A program made the translations under genes and the position numbers. DNA of 64,000 bases. Origin: Berghia stephanieae (lineage: Eukaryota; Mollusca; Gastropoda; Nudibranchia; Aeolidiidae). Of this stretch, positions 44,367 through 57,889 are shown in pieces (the first letter of the stretch is position 1; every line of letters begins with the position of its first letter). Below the pieces are notes generated by a model. The model saw only the letters and a list, made by a program, of their open reading frames with translations. It was not told where the DNA came from and searched no databases. The DNA lies in NCBI GenBank assembly GCA_034508935.3, contig CM067453.1, positions 33,969,754 through 34,033,753 on the forward strand, read 5' to 3'.

Positions 44367-45180
44367 GCACCACATCCTTATCACTACCACTACTATTACA
44401 CGACCACCAGCACATCATCATCACTACCACTACTACTGCAACCACCACCACCACCATATCATTATCATTACCACTACTACAACAACCACCACAACCACAT
44501 CATCATCACTACCACTACTACTGCAACCACCACCACCATATCATCATCATTACCACTACTACTACAACCACCACCACATCATCATCACTATCACTATTAC
44601 TACACCATCACCAGCACCACATCATTATCACTACCACAACTACTATACCACCACCAGCACATCATCATCACTACCACTACTACTGCAACCACCATACCAC
44701 CACCATATCATCATCATTACCACTACTACTACAACCACCACCACCACATCATCATGACGACTACTACTACTACTACTACTACAACCACCACCACCACATC
44801 ATTACCATTACCACTACTACTACAACCACCACAACCACATCGTCATCACTACCCCTACTACTGCAACCATCACGATATCATCACCATTACAACTACTACT
44901 GCAACCACCACCACCACATCACCATCACTACCACTACTACTACAACCACCACCTCATCATCATCACTATCAATCACTACTACTACAGCTACAACCACCAC
45001 CACATCATCATCACTACCACTACTGCTACAACTACAATCATCACCACCACCACATCATCATCACTATCACTACTACTACAACTACAAACACCACCACCAC
45101 ATCATCATCAATACCACTACTACTACAATCACCAACACCACATCATCCTCACTACCACCAGTACTACAATCACTACCATT
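44038..45180. repeat. Degenerate CAC/ACT/ATC trinucleotide array, 1.1 kb
   Basis: Made of ACCACCACCACATCATCATC / ACTACCACTACTACTACAAC modules arranged irregularly, giving a higher-order unit of roughly 60-70 bp plus a pure ACT run at about 44288-44360. The uninterrupted 447-codon frame reading His/Tyr/Thr/Leu is a triplet artefact. Confidence 0.9.
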
Positions 45181-45189
45181 GGATTTTGG

Positions 45190-46760
45190 AGCTTTACTTC
45201 ATTTGAAATAAGGAAACTTCGGAATTGTATTTGGCATTGTGTTTATATATCATAATATAATTCTAATCAGTTATCTGTTTAGAACTAGATATTATACAAT
45301 ATGTATGCCAAATACCATCCCAATTCCCTTTTCTTGTGTGCGGGAATTCCTCTTTCGGCATAGAAATTCCTACGAGTGGTGTCTGAAGTTCCTGTGAGCC
45401 AAATTTAAAGTTGGCGTCTCTTTGCTATGGTGATGCAGTGAGTGTGAGAGAGTCATCACTACACACATAAACAACAGAAACAATTTAAAAACATGACACG
45501 CAACCACTCACATACGAGGCTATACTATTTATCCTTTTCTCTATATAGAACAGGACAAGACAAGCAAGAACTTGACTCTCTCTACACTTCGCATTGATGT
45601 TTGTCGTCTGACGAGTTCAACTCTCGGTTGACCTGTCAATATTCCTTTTTGCCTAGGACGTAATCATTGATAGAATGTTGTGTGGTTTTGACCGTGAATA
45701 AAACCTTAAGAAGTCACATTTATATATTTTAGAGACATCGTTTTGAATAATTTTGAGTTAAACGAGCGAGCAGGAAGTTATTTTCTTAGATGTCATGAAC
45801 GGCCGATCAGCGCTTGTTTACTATAGTAACGTAATTCCCAGCCCATGTCTTAATGGCGGATGGTTTTCTCATCGAGACCGCTGGTTGGCTAGCCAATAAG
45901 AGCACCGTACGGTTTCCATTGGGTAAATTCCTTGATATTGACTCATCCGTAATTGGTCAGGGTTTGTTTGAAAGTCTAGGATTATTGCTGAATCTGAGCC
46001 ATTTTGTTGCTTTCTTATAAATATTCAAGAATTGAGCTCAAGACAATATTATTAAACGTGTAATATTTTTTCACCAACGATAGTGAAGAGAGAATAATTA
46101 AAAAAAATAAATAAATAAAAAGTCGATTTATTGTCCGTTTCAAAATTCAAGATCAAATTCTTTGGCTTGTATCTTTGAAATCGTTTGTTAATTTCCTTGT
46201 AATTTGGCATGTTGGCTTATAAATTGTACTAGAAGCTACTGATGATTTTTTGTTCATTGGAAAAAACAATTGGTTCAAAAGTTAGCTTATTAACGATCTA
46301 CTATAACAATAAAGACGCTGCCTTGCATCATAAAATAGTAGATTTAACGTATATTTAAAAAAAGGACGTGTTTCATATCGTTTAGCGACATAATAACAAC
46401 ACACTACACGTAAGTTAATCACGGGATTTACGGGCGGCATTGAGGGAGATATTCATCTCACTGCAAACAGATGAAAAACAAGGCATTGCACATTCACCCT
46501 CTTCTCTTTTTACTAAAACCCACCCACAATAATGGAAAAATTTCAGGTATGGGAATGTTGTTAGTTGGTTTGTTTTGTGTGGAAAGATGGAGGGGTCAAG
46601 AATTTTGCTCTGTGTCCATGCGACGCCCTGTCTGAAAATAGCCCACATAACGTTATGTCAGTTACTGTCTGTCCCTCCAGGAAAATGCAGCCGCATTTTT
46701 GCTGTTCCGCATCTCCTTCCGCATTTTTTACAGTTCTTCACAATTTGCCGCATTTTTTAA
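45190..46760. other. Mostly unique sequence, no gene recognised
   Basis: Higher GC than surroundings in places. Two CCAAT-like sites lie near 45893 (GCCAATAAGAGC) and 45917 (TCCATTGGGTAA, inverted), and TCGAGACCGCTGG near 45873, so a promoter is possible, for example a displaced XYLB promoter. I cannot support a transcript. The GCATTTTT-rich end (about 46670-46760) resembles MITE family 1 interior words. Confidence 0.3.
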
Positions 46761-46761
46761 T

Positions 46762-46795
46762 GATAATAATAATAATAATAATAAAATAATAAATA

Positions 46796-46838
<43 letters not shown>

Positions 46839-46868
46839 TAATAATAATATATAATAATAATAATAATA
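46762..46868. repeat. (AAT)n tail of the Rex1-like LINE
   Basis: Interrupted AAT/AATAA repeats directly after the LINE 3' end on the minus strand. This is the usual short-repeat tail of this LINE group. Confidence 0.85.
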
Positions 46869-47647
46869 CTTTATTGCATCCCAAAAAGGAATTTTTTTGT
46901 ACAGACGTGTTATAATTTACACAATAAGATAAAAATACAATGGAAATATGATGTACTCGTATATATAAAAAAGGAGCAGCTCCATAACCAGAGCTACGCT
47001 TTATAATATGAATAATTTCAACACTGTAAAATAGTTAAAACTGTCACTATAAATTGAAAATTGAAAATATTGCAAAACAAATAAATTAATAAATAAATTA
47101 ATATTTACATTTTTGAAAGTAAAAATGAGAAATAATTATATAAAATGATTATTGCTTGTTGTTATAAAGCCTAATACTTGACGGAAAGAAAAGATTTTCG
47201 GTGTCTCTCTGTTTTCGTTGAAATAGAGAAAGGGCGACTACTTCTTTAATAATAACTGATGGTCTTAGTGGATGATACTGGTCATTTAATATTTTAGATA
47301 TTTTATTTATACAAAATTTCTCGTATAAAAAATCTACATCGTCGACATCATTTATATAGCGTTTAAGATTTTTTAATATTTGAATTTATTGTATTCCTTT
47401 CCACTGCTAAGCAATTGCCCCCCCAAGCTGTTATACAAAATGACAAAACACTTTCGATTACTGCTCTATAAAATAATGTGCAGAGGGTTTTATCTATTCT
47501 AAACTGAGAGAATTTTGATAAAACATATGTACGTCTGCACATCTTATGCCTAATTATTTTCAAGTGTTCATCCCACTTGAGCCTGTCATCAATCGTTACA
47601 CCAAGGTATTTGTAGTGAGGAACTCGCTGGACGAATTGGTCCTTTAA

Positions 47648-48341
47648 TTATAACGGTTCTATCGGTTCCTTCACTCTCCTAAAGTCAATCACTAGCTCCT
47701 TTGTCTTGCTTATGTTAAGCTCTAGGTGGTGGGCATCACACCAAGACACAAATCTATCAATTTCTTTACTATAAGCCACTTCGTTGCCATTTGTTATGAG
47801 GCCTTGAAGAGCGGTGTCATCTGCAAACTTTATTAAAGGTACACTCAGGTTTTGACTTCTACAGTCATTCGTGTATATTGTGAATAATACAGGGGACAAT
47901 ACACAACCTTGAGGAGCACCAATATTTGTAGTTATACAGGAAGATATGTTTTGTCCTAATTGAACATATTGTGCTCTCTCCGTAAGAAATTCGATCACCC
48001 AAGCAATTATATACTTGTTTAGATTCAGACTAGTCAATTTTTGAACAACCAACTGAGGTTGCATGGTATTGAACGCTGAAGAAAAATCTGCAAAAAACAA
48101 TATGCAATAGCTCTTAGCGTGATCTAGATGCCTGTTGATGTTGTTTGTAAACAGCAAAATGGCATCCTCTACGTCACGTCCTGGTTTGTAAGCAAATTGA
48201 TGACTATCACTCAATGGCATAAACTGGTTCCTAATTTTAACAAGAACAAGTTTTTCTAAAGATTTCATGACTATTGAAGTCAGTGCAACCGGTCTGAGAT
48301 CGTTCATAGATTCAAGTTTTTCTTTTTTTGGAACAGGAATA
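47648..48341 (-). pseudogene. Rex1-like reverse transcriptase core
   Basis: Reads PVPKKEKLESMNDLRPVALT, SDSHQFAYKPGRDVEDAIL, CILFFADFSSAFNTMQPQLV, TNIGAPQGCVLSPVLFTIYT, LIKFADDTALQGLI, then CDAHHLELNISKTKELVIDF. Contains the fingers, the FADD catalytic box and the thumb. The wording RPVALTSIVMK is typical of Rex1/Babar elements. Continuation (YRAVIESVLSFCITAWGGN, 47363-47563; FFPSSIRLYNNKQ, about 47165) is in other frames. Confidence 0.88.
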
Positions 48342-49425
48342 TTACAGACAGAAAAGGCCCTATATGCTGACGATTTAGTTATGTGGTATACTACAAAGCA
48401 CCTACCAATAGCCTCCAATAGAATAAATGAAGATTTAGAAAGCTTAAACACCTTCTGTGATAAATGGAAATTAAAAGTAAATTGCAATAAAACAGTCTAC
48501 TCTATATTTACTAAGAGCCATCCTGTTTCCAAGAAAGAAATAACACTCTCCATCCAAGGCCATCGACTCGCGAAAGAAGAAAACCCCACATATTTGGGCA
48601 TACAGTTAGACAGACAACTATCTCTGAACAAACACACTCAGAATGTAAAAATCAAAGCCACAAGGAGACTCCAGTTACTAAAACGACTAGCCAGTACTAA
48701 TTGGGGAGCAGACAAAAACTCGCTTCGACAACTCTATTTCAAAACACTGTCATCTTCACAGACTCCAAATCGGTTCTCCAAGCTCTCGATTTAGATAAAC
48801 TCTCCTCAACGTTCAATAGTTTAAGATCTCAACTAGATGAATTCCTTACAACACACAGAGTAGACTTATCTCTCCAGTGGATACCGGGACATTCAAATAT
48901 ACCAGGAAATGACAATGCAGACAGACTAGCCAGACTCGGATCAACACTTTTACAACCATCATTTCCAGTATCCTTAGACACAGCGAAACAAATAATCAAA
49001 ACAAATAAGAGAGAAGAATGGATGAACAGTTGGGCAATGAGCACCACGGGTAGATGTATGTTTTCCCATATGACCACTCCTGTAAAGACTGATTGCCTAA
49101 ATAAGCTCAGAAGACACCAGCAAAGCATCATCTTTCAACTAAGAACACAACACATACCGCTCAACAACCATTTAAGCAAAATTACAAAAGACACATCCCC
49201 CTCCTGCCCCCTATGTCAACACCCCAATGAAACAGTAACACACCACTTGCTTGAATGTCAACCTCTTGAAGATCTGAGATGCACATTCCTCCCACCAAAT
49301 CCAAGCATCAGTAACACACTTTATAGCTCACCTGGAACAACTACAAAAGACGTCTAACTTCTACGTCATGGCACAAGACCGAAGGGCTAGAGCTCAGGTG
49401 GTCGCTGGTTCGGATAAGTAAGTAA
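48342..49425 (+). mobile_element. RNase H-type LINE inserted in the Rex1-like LINE, copy 3
   Basis: 11-bp target duplication gaacaggaata (48331-48341 and 49426-49436). Plus strand encodes the end of the reverse transcriptase (YADDLVMWYTTKHLP, NPTYLGIQLDRQLSLNKHTQ), then after an internal deletion the second half of RNase H (FTDSKSVLQALDLDKL, LQWIPGHSNIPGNDNADRLA) and SCPLCQHPNETVTHHLLECQ. Ends with AAGT repeats. 5'-truncated. Almost the same sequence as copies at 29701 and 31939. Confidence 0.92.
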
Positions 49426-50262
49426 GAACAGGAATAATTTTTGAAGTTTTCCAAATTTCAGGGATCGAAACGAATTGGAGGGACAGTTAAAAATATGTGT
49501 ATAAATGGGGGAAAGCTGATGGGCACATTCTTTAAATAATTTTCCTTTCAATCCATTCGGCCCAGCAGCCTTCCTCTCGTTTAGTTTCGAAAATACGAAT
49601 CTCGTTTTTTCTTCACTGACCTCAATAGTAATTTCATCTTCCAAAGCCCTGTCTAATTTATGTTTTTCATTTCAATATCAAATTTGTTTGCTGTGTCGAA
49701 ACGTGAATAAAATTTATTTAGAGTTTCAATTTCGATATCTTCTGATATAATCGTGGGCTTTGGATTATAGTTAACAGCTGTTTTAAGCCCCCGCCACGTG
49801 TCCCGTATATCCCCAGAAGAAAAGCATTTTTCAATTTTATTTTTGTACTTGTCTCTACAACTAGATATTACTCTCTTTATCTCTTTTTTGTTTTGTTTTC
49901 AGATCTTTCTTGTTTCCACTAGTAAAGAGAGTTTTCTTTTGGTTCAATAAAAGTTTTAGATCTTTTGTGATCCAAGGCTTGTTGTTAGGATAATATTTTA
50001 TTTCTTTTTTATAACACACTAGCTGTTCACAAATTCTAAATACTCACTCACACAGTCATTCAGCTCATCCACACTATCACATGATTCGATAAAAACATTT
50101 CAGTCAGTGCATTCAAAACAACCACGCAAATCTTCACACACACACACTTCCGTTCCAGATCTGTACACTTTTCTTTACTGGTTTTACACGTTTAAAAACG
50201 GGGCGGTAGGTGGGGAGTAGCAAGAGCATGCAGTGTTCAGATAAACCTAATGGGGCACGGGG

Positions 50263-51094
50263 TTAACATTTATAACTATTTTTAATATTACAGAGGAATA
50301 AATCTAATGTTTTTTTGTCCCTTGTCTCGCAGTCTACGTATTGATGAAGTCCTGGGAGAGTGAAATCGTTGCATTGGTTAAAATCGCCAGTGACCATCAA
50401 TACGGCATCGGGTGACTTAATTTGAATGTCTTGTATTTCTTTCCTCAAAATTTTTCGCTGTGGTGTTGTCTGATGATGGTGGAATGTAGACGTTGATGAT
50501 GATGACATGAGTATATTCCCGGGGTAGATAATATGGTCGTGACGAAACAGTAATAAATTCAATATAATGGTCGCAATACATTTTCTTTATCTGACAGTTA
50601 TTGGGGTGGCACCATTTGTTGTTAGTACAACCCCCAGTTCGTTTATTTACATTAGTCCGATCTCCTCGAAACAGTGAATATTGTTCAATATCAAAACATG
50701 ATGATGGTATATGAGGAGAGAGCGAAGTCTCTGTTAACGCTATTATGGAGGCTTGACGATAGTCACTATTATAACGACACAGTGAAAACAGTTAATCAAT
50801 TTTATTCTTCAGTGATCTTACATTACCTGTCACTACACAGGGTAAAAATGGACGAAAAGGCCGTCTGTTGAATTTTGTTTTTATTCCTCCTTTTCTCCCC
50901 CTCTTTCTTACTTTAATATACGATGTGTCAATAGTGGGGGGTGGGAGTGACACGGGTTGGAGGGATCGGAGAGTCTCTGGAGTATAAGTTATCGATAGGC
51001 TTTTGGCAGCAAAATCACAGGCTAAAACACCATTTATGCTTATAAATATACTAATAAATATAAAAATCAGGAACAATATATACTTCACATCCAT
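50263..51094 (-). pseudogene. Rex1-like LINE 5' part: leader and endonuclease
   Basis: From ATG 51094: MDVKYILFLIFIFISIFISI then NGVLACDF, looking like a signal peptide, then a basic stretch (KVRKRGRKGGIKTKF) and the endonuclease start. An in-frame stop follows KNKID. Later endonuclease motifs are in shifted frames. The catalytic-site words TETSL and GDFNQ are visible. Confidence 0.75.
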
Positions 51095-51289
51095 TTTGAA
51101 TAAAAATTAGGTTTAAATTCCGGCGATTGAATGATAAATGAATAAAAATATGTGTAGAAAATACGTAAACATTCACAACACGTCTGTTGTCGCCGGAAAC
51201 CATTTTGGCTGAAAAAAACCCAAAGAAAATTCTTTTTTTTAAAGCACAAGGTACATAAAACCCGAGTCCAAATGGTCATAATTTTGTCT

Positions 51290-52440
51290 TTCTTTATATA
51301 ATCTTTTATTTTCAGAACGTCGGAAGTCTTTAGGTGAGGATAACCTTAAATCCCCCATCATTTGTATTACAATAGATTCATTTCATATGAACCTTTACTT
51401 TAAGTAGGTATGACAAACTAAAATTTCACATTATAAAGTGACATGATCCATCTTCATCGTCCTTTTACTAAGTTGATTCCATGGAACTCCACTGACTTGG
51501 ATTTTTCCGGGGTTTTCCACCTTCTACTGTTGTGGACTCCTAATAATAATAATGTCTGTTGCAAAGAATTTTTTAAATCACCAGAGTATGATGCTGGTCT
51601 ATTCCGAGTGGATGCATATACATACATTTCCATATTTTTAAAAATAACATGATCCATCTGAATCGTCCTTCTTGCTTACTGTCCGTTTGATCATTTTTTG
51701 TTGGCAAATTTTAGTTTGATTATCGTACGACAATGTGGCCATCAATTAATCACATATGAAGTTTTTTCTCCTTCTCTTCAAATATACTGACTAACTCAGT
51801 CAGACTAAGTATTATTGTCAGTGTGCATGTTGCATAGGTTCCACTTTACCTTTAAAAATAGTGGGTAGCTATTACTCCACTACAGTAGCATTACTGTACA
51901 ATTGGTACTTATGTGAGAATTTCCTCCTTTCGCGTTCTTTGGTGTCAGTTTTCCTCTTCCTTTTCTAATTTAGTTGGTGGCAATTTTGATTTGTTATGAT
52001 GTATACTTGGAAACATAATATTGTTGTGAGTAGACTTATGACTGAGATTATTGTTGATTCTGTTTGGTATTAGTAGTAATATTGAGGATATTAAATTTAT
52101 ATTCACTTGTCATTTTGTTTCATTTCTATGTAATGTATGCAATGTCAATATCAATGTTATCATTATTACTGTAAATAAGAACATTTTGGTATACGCGCGT
52201 ATGCTATCATTATTTGGAGCATTTTTGTGGGCATAATTTGGCATTTTTGGCATAATTTGCGGCATAATTTGCCTTTTTTGGGGCATAATATTGGCATAAT
52301 TTGGGATGAAAACATCGCAAAACATCAAAGATTATAGCGATCGCGTGATAAAAATAATGATATATTATTCATATTTATGTAGTATGATGGGTTCATACTC
52401 CTTGTTTTTCTTATAGCACTTTTACTTATGGTTTATTTTC
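51290..52440. other. No gene recognised
   Basis: AT-rich. Around 52215-52300 there is a short irregular repeat of GGCATAATTTG, possibly related to the GGCAAATTTT words of MITE family 1. Nothing else supported. Confidence 0.4.
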
Positions 52441-52454
52441 GATGTCTCCTATTG

Positions 52455-52870
52455 TGGTATGCTGCGCACCGTCAGGAATAGATAGTCTTCTGAGGAACTG
52501 GCGGGATCAACTTGGGGGTGCTAACCAAGAGATGATGAGGACGTCCGCCTTGGCACTATGCTATTCCGACGCGGAATATTGCACTCCAGTATGGAGTAGA
52601 AGCAGGAACGTTGAGAAGATAGATGTTAAACTTCGCAAGTCGATGCACATAGTGTAAGGAACGCTGGCAACAACGCATAGAGAATTGGGCCCGATAATGG
52701 CAGGAATCCAGCCCCCCCCCCCCCCCCCGATGTCCCGAGGGAGACGATCACGAAGAGCTGGCCTAATTAAGATCAAAGAGAGGGGGAATGGGGATACCCT
52801 CTCATGTGCATTATGGACGGTGCCCCCGTTTCGAGCCGAAATAAATCCCGGCAACCCTTGTACACAGATT
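52455..52870 (+). pseudogene. LINE relic: reverse transcriptase C-terminal part
   Basis: Reads RTSALALCYSDAEYCTPVWS then RNVEKIDVKLRKSMHIV, stop, GTLATTHRELGPIMAGIQPP and RGRRSRRAGLIKIKERG. The string SALALCYS-AEYC-PVWSRS is the usual C-terminal part of jockey-like and related non-LTR polymerases. One stop and a long C-run inside. Confidence 0.78.
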
Positions 52871-53164
52871 TCCTGACTACGTTCTATGTTTTAGTACAGG
52901 CCCTACGTGAATAATGTGTTTAAATATCTATCTCAGTCTTGATTTTAAACAAATATGCTTAAGTTCTATTTGAGAAGGGGTGTAACCGTAGTGTAAATAA
53001 TACGTTCATACCAACCTTTTTGATAAGAACCACATCACATAATAATAAGAACTTTTTATCTCCCTTGTGTTTCTTGCTTTTTTTTGCTCTAGTTTGTGAC
53101 CAGCTAGCTTGGAAAATAAAGAGCTGCTTTAAATCGAACCATCCTAATTTTATAACTTTAATAC

Positions 53165-53756
<592 letters not shown>

Positions 53757-54121
53757 AGTTGTTCTCATCTCATGTAGTTCCATATCTGAAGCAGACGTCG
53801 GAGGTCATCTTCCGCCAAGCTGATCTATCTCTTGCCAATTCTATTAAAGCAGCGCCACCTTTCTCAGCTTCATCTGTCCAAGTTCTTATCCCTTTCAAAT
53901 ACGTTATTCTTTGTCTTCCTCTTATTCTTTTTCCATTCATCTTTCCAGTCAAGGCGAGTATTTCCAAACCAGGGTGGCGGATAATGTGTCCTAAAAATTC
54001 CATTTGGCGTTTGATGATTTTTGTTATCAGTGATCTTTTTCTGTTTGCCATTTCTAAAATTTCTTCATTTCTTTTCCTTTCCATCCATGACACCCTCATC
54101 ATTCTTCTGTAAAACCACATT
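53757..54121 (-). mobile_element. RTE-like LINE 3' fragment
   Basis: Minus strand reads MWFYRRMMRVSWMERKRNEE, MEFLGHIIRHPGLEILALTG, RGRQRITYLKGIRTWTDEAE, ending SDVCFRYGTT. These 116 residues are identical to the end of the RTE copy at 61356-62465. 5'-truncated; flanked by triplet repeats on both sides. Confidence 0.9.
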
Positions 54122-54228
54122 TGTAGTTGTAGTAGTAAGATTAGTAGAAGTAAGAGTAGTAGCAGATGTAGTGGGAATTATTTAACTTTTTGCTGACAGA
54201 TGCGGAAGGCAAAAGGATGGAGGGGCAG

Positions 54229-54645
54229 ACATACATGATCCGTTGAAAACAGCGATAGTCTGCGTCTACCAATACATACACGATCAGTGGGAAACTGAAA
54301 CAGCGATAGTCTGTGTCTACCAACGGATACATGATCAGATAGAAATATCGCTAGTCTGTGTCTACCAATGCATACATGATTCGTTGAAAACAGCGCTAGT
54401 CTGTGTCTACCAACGCATACATGATCAGTTGAAAACATCGCTAATCTGTGTCTACCAACGCATACATGATCAGTGGGGAAACAGCGCTAATCTGTGTATG
54501 CCAACGCATACATGATCAATTGAATACAGCGCTAGTCTGTGTCTACCTGTGGGAAACATCGCTAGTCTGTGTCTACCAACGCATACATGATCAGTGGGAA
54601 ATAGCGCTAGTCTATGTCTACAAACGCATACATGATCAATTGATG
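54229..54645. repeat. About 44-bp minisatellite, nine units
   Basis: Unit AGCGCTAGTCTGTGTCTACC + AACGCATACATGATCAGTTGAAAAC with variants and one shortened unit near 54540. Continuous open frames exist on both strands because of the period, without coding features. Confidence 0.92.
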
Positions 54646-54663
54646 TTTCCAAGTATTATCATT

Positions 54664-54925
54664 CCTCCAAAGTCAAAGCCATAAGGCCCATGGAGCCGTA
54701 CTTTATCCTAGTTTCTATAGTAGCAATTGCCACCCGTTGGATTGGACGCTAATCTATCGCTAGGTACTTTCCGCTAGATCTATCAGGTTCAGCTACCCAG
54801 CCACTGATGAGTGGACAGAGGGTGGTGGTGGGAGGAGGTAGAAAAGAAATCTCGACTTCACCCTGTATTGATCTTCTTTTGTGTGTGAAGCGAGTGATCT
54901 ACCAGCTGAGCTATTGGGACACTTT
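54664..54925 (-). repeat. SINE-C, minus strand
   Basis: Tail at left (AGGCCCATGGAGCCGTACTT), body CCACTGATGAGTGGACAGAG, head at right (ATCTACCAGCTGAGCTATTG). Full length, moderately diverged. Confidence 0.8.
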
Positions 54926-55154
54926 CAATAATAAAGAGGCAAACAAAAAAAAGCACATTTAATTTAGCTTTATTCCCATTGATAGGACAACACAGGATCT
55001 TGTGACTTCACACGCATACCCAATCATGGACCTGAAAAAAGATAGATTTAAAAATAAGATGGTGTGTCATATCATATATCATTGAAACCTCCCACAACAT
55101 AATACAATAGAAAATTATTGAATTGATATTTGCATTTGGGGGAGGGGGTTTGGG

Positions 55155-55227
55155 TGGCTCTTTCTCTCTCTTTATCGCTATCTCTAACTCTTTCTCTCTC
55201 TCCCGCCTTCTCTCTCTCTCTCTCTCT

Positions 55228-55265
<38 letters not shown>
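55155..55265. repeat. Compound (TC)n(GT)n microsatellite
   Basis: CTTTCTCTCTC-rich tract to about 55228, then GT repeats to 55263. No coding value. Confidence 0.93.
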
Positions 55266-55269
55266 CTCC

Positions 55270-56340
55270 CTCCCTCTGTCTCCAGTCACACATTTATTTA
55301 CACAATAATTAATAAAACAGCTTCGAATACTAACAAAATACCAAAACAGGAACATTTAGGGGTAAAGCCCTTTCTATAAGCAATAATATCCCAATAAAAC
55401 ATGAGGTACTACATTTCTTAAATTCCTACAGATCGCTGGGAAGGAAGTGACACGTCTTTTCGGGAAGTAATGGGATCTTGAAAAGATGATTGACCTCCAA
55501 CTCAAATGAGTTCTGTCTTGACTCCAATCATTGATAGCCTTTGGTCATTGATGTCCACCATATCTCTTAAGGGCCGTACAGCAGTGATTGTTCCATGGGC
55601 GTGTGAAAAAGCCGTATAAGAGCGCCTAGCGTGGCAAAACCGTTTCTTAGCGAGGCGCTCGCCGCTGACAAGTCGGACAACTTTATTTTGGCGGGATAAT
55701 TATACAGCATTATTATATGGTGAGTCAAGGTCAAATTGTTATGAACCCGTGAAAAAAAATGAGGATTTTTTTCTTACATTATATGAATTTTTGCATAAAA
55801 AGCGATATCTATAATATTTGTCTTTATTCCAAAACTAGTTTGGCATGTTTTATAAGAATAATCTCACAACCCTGGCATATTTACCCGCCTTATTCAATCT
55901 CAAGATGGCGAGTACTGTTGGTATGAAATTGAAATGAGTATGAATTTTTTTTTGTACTGCCGCTGAGGTTAACATGATATATTATTTATATTGCTATTGT
56001 TGCTATTTAAGTCATCCAAGGGTTGATGGGTAACTAACTTATCTTTGAAAAATGTCACTTGCTTTCACTGTGGCGGACTGAATGATGAATGGAATGCGTG
56101 ATATTTGGTTACGGCTAGTGGGGCTAGGAGATGTTTGGATTGGTGGGATGTTGGTTGGTGTCATATTTCAACTTATAATATAGATAGTCTTGGTATTTCT
56201 TTTTAAAAAAAAGGAAACTTAATAATTCGCTTTGCCATAGATTAATAGTCCTTTAAAACGTTGATATGATACAAAAGCGGTTGATTCCTTTTCCAGATTC
56301 CAAAGTTATGATTAATAAATTGTGATAATGATTATTTACT
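55270..56340. other. No gene recognised
   Basis: A minus-strand stretch near 55500-55580 reads PLRDMVDINDQRLSMIGVKT before a stop, which looks protein-like, but there is no clear splice acceptor and no family I recognise. The rest is unique AT-rich sequence. Confidence 0.35.
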
Positions 56341-56357
56341 GGAGTCAGTGCTAATTT

Positions 56358-56892
56358 CTGGGTGGGGATCCTGACCTCCAATAGCGGGCAGGGAGGTTCA
56401 TGCTGTGTCTTCTATCCCCTTATATCTGTTTTCCAACATGCTTTCTGTCTTTGTCTTGGAATGAGATTACTGTTTTTTTTCCTGGCCCTGGTCGGAGTCC
56501 CAGCTGAGAGGGAAACAGTCAAGTGCATAGTTATTGTTTTGGGAGATGATATTTTTTTCCTTGTAAATCATCTCTCTGTTTTGTATTATTATATTTGTTA
56601 TTCTAAATGTACAATGTAAGCATTTGAGTGTATTCCTCTTTGTTGGATTTTGTGCTTGTGTCCGGATGAGACGTGATCTCAAACTAATTACATTGGTGAT
56701 ATGCACTTGGAATCTACACCTGATCCCTATTTGTTCTCAGTTCTCCTATGTCTTACTTTTTCTTGGGAGCTTTAATTGTAATTCTAGAACTTTTTACTAT
56801 CCCATTTTCTTCGTTTTTACTAGCGCTGATATAACCTAAATGTGTTGCAAGCGCCGTAAAACCCTTTAAAAAAACCAAAAAAAAAAAAAACA
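56358..56892 (+). repeat. Retroposon-E, full length with 13-bp target duplication
   Basis: Flanked by tcagtgctaattt (56345-56357 and 56893-56905). Starts CTGGGTGGGGATCCTGACCT, ends GCAAGCGCCGTAAAACCC plus A-rich tail. With 13274-13808 it fixes the unit length at about 535 bp. Confidence 0.88.
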
Positions 56893-57424
56893 TCAGTGCT
56901 AATTTGTTTTATGAAATGACTGGTTACCACAGTAACTTATCGCACCATTCTTGGCACAATGCTTGGTATTGCAATAATCTTTTTAGCAAATTAGAGAGCG
57001 GCTTTGATCAGTTCGGTATTCCCAAAAAAAAAGGGTTAAGGTTATAAAATTAAAAAGTAAAAAAGAAAAACGCATCGCATTGTGAATTTGAATGATGAAT
57101 GCCTATATAAATCTTAAACAAATATTAATGAACAACAGACGTTTAAGACAAAACGAAAATTATTTTCGAGCTAAAAATGAAATATTCTAGAGTCACATTC
57201 ACATGATTATGTTTGAATATCACCACAGGACAAATGACTGTGGTATTTTACTTTAAGTTTAAGTTGTTCGGCTTATACTCGCTAGCTGGAAAGTCCCAGG
57301 TTCAAATCCCACTGAAACTGAGGTCAGGTTTTTAAAAAAAACTTTCTTTTACTACTTTACTCGAAGTGTCTGAGTACACGATAACCGGCCATCTAGCCTC
57401 AGGATCTACGTGCACGGTAACTTT

Positions 57425-57622
57425 GGGTGATCTCAAACTAAATACATTGATGGTATGCTCTTGTAATCTACAGCAATTCCCTATTTGTATCATTCCCCTT
57501 TTCTTGGGTGCTTTAATTGTAATTCTAGAACTTTTTACTATCCCATATTCTCCCTTTTTACTGGCGCTGATATGACCTAAATGTTTTGCAAGCGCCGTAA
57601 AACCCTTAAAAACATTAAAACA
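57425..57622 (+). repeat. Retroposon-E, 3' part
   Basis: GGTGATCTCAAACTAAATAC to GCAAGCGCCGTAAAACCC and an A-rich end; 5'-truncated, as expected for a retroposed copy. Confidence 0.8.
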
Positions 57623-57889
57623 AAAACAAACAGGCTTGATTTTGTTTATAGATTTTTTGCTTTGTATATTTTATTTTTGTTTTTGTTTTTATTTTCCTCC
57701 CTTTTTTGTTGTCTATTTTTTTTTCCAAATCATGTTTTATTGACAACAAAATGTGACATTGTTTGTAAGAACAATAATCGTGAGGCTGTGGTTGCTTTCT
57801 ATTCTGTGCAAGTTGTTTATAAACCTTTGTCTTCAGGGTCGTACAGAAGTTAACCAGAAGTCAATTCAAAATGCCTGGGATCGAACCAC

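Larger units (their letters stand above)
46869..51280 (-). mobile_element. Rex1-like LINE, nearly full length, degraded, split by another LINE
   Basis: A minus-strand non-LTR retrotransposon. Order from 5' to 3': ATG at 51094 with a hydrophobic start, PCVVTGNVRSLKNKID (start of the AP-endonuclease), LTETSL, VYIPPSSDNTTAKNFEE and VTGDFNQCNDFTLPGLHQYV (endonuclease), LNERKAAGPNGLKGKL (linker), then reverse transcriptase. Several frameshifts and stops are visible in the endonuclease part and between domains. 3' end GGGATGCAATAAAG followed by AAT repeats. A 1084-bp insertion at 48342-49425 splits the reverse transcriptase. Confidence 0.85.

Noticed and set aside
43863-45206. 447-codon plus-strand frame rich in His, Thr, Tyr, Leu
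   Set aside because: Produced by a CAC/ACT/ATC triplet array; no start context, domain or splice signal.
45830-45930. Promoter with CCAAT boxes
   Set aside because: Two CCAAT-like words alone are weak evidence, and no transcript or first exon can be tied to them.
55500-55580. Possible exon (PLRDMVDINDQRLSMIGVKT)
   Set aside because: No clear acceptor, no second exon in phase and no recognised family; kept only as a note.
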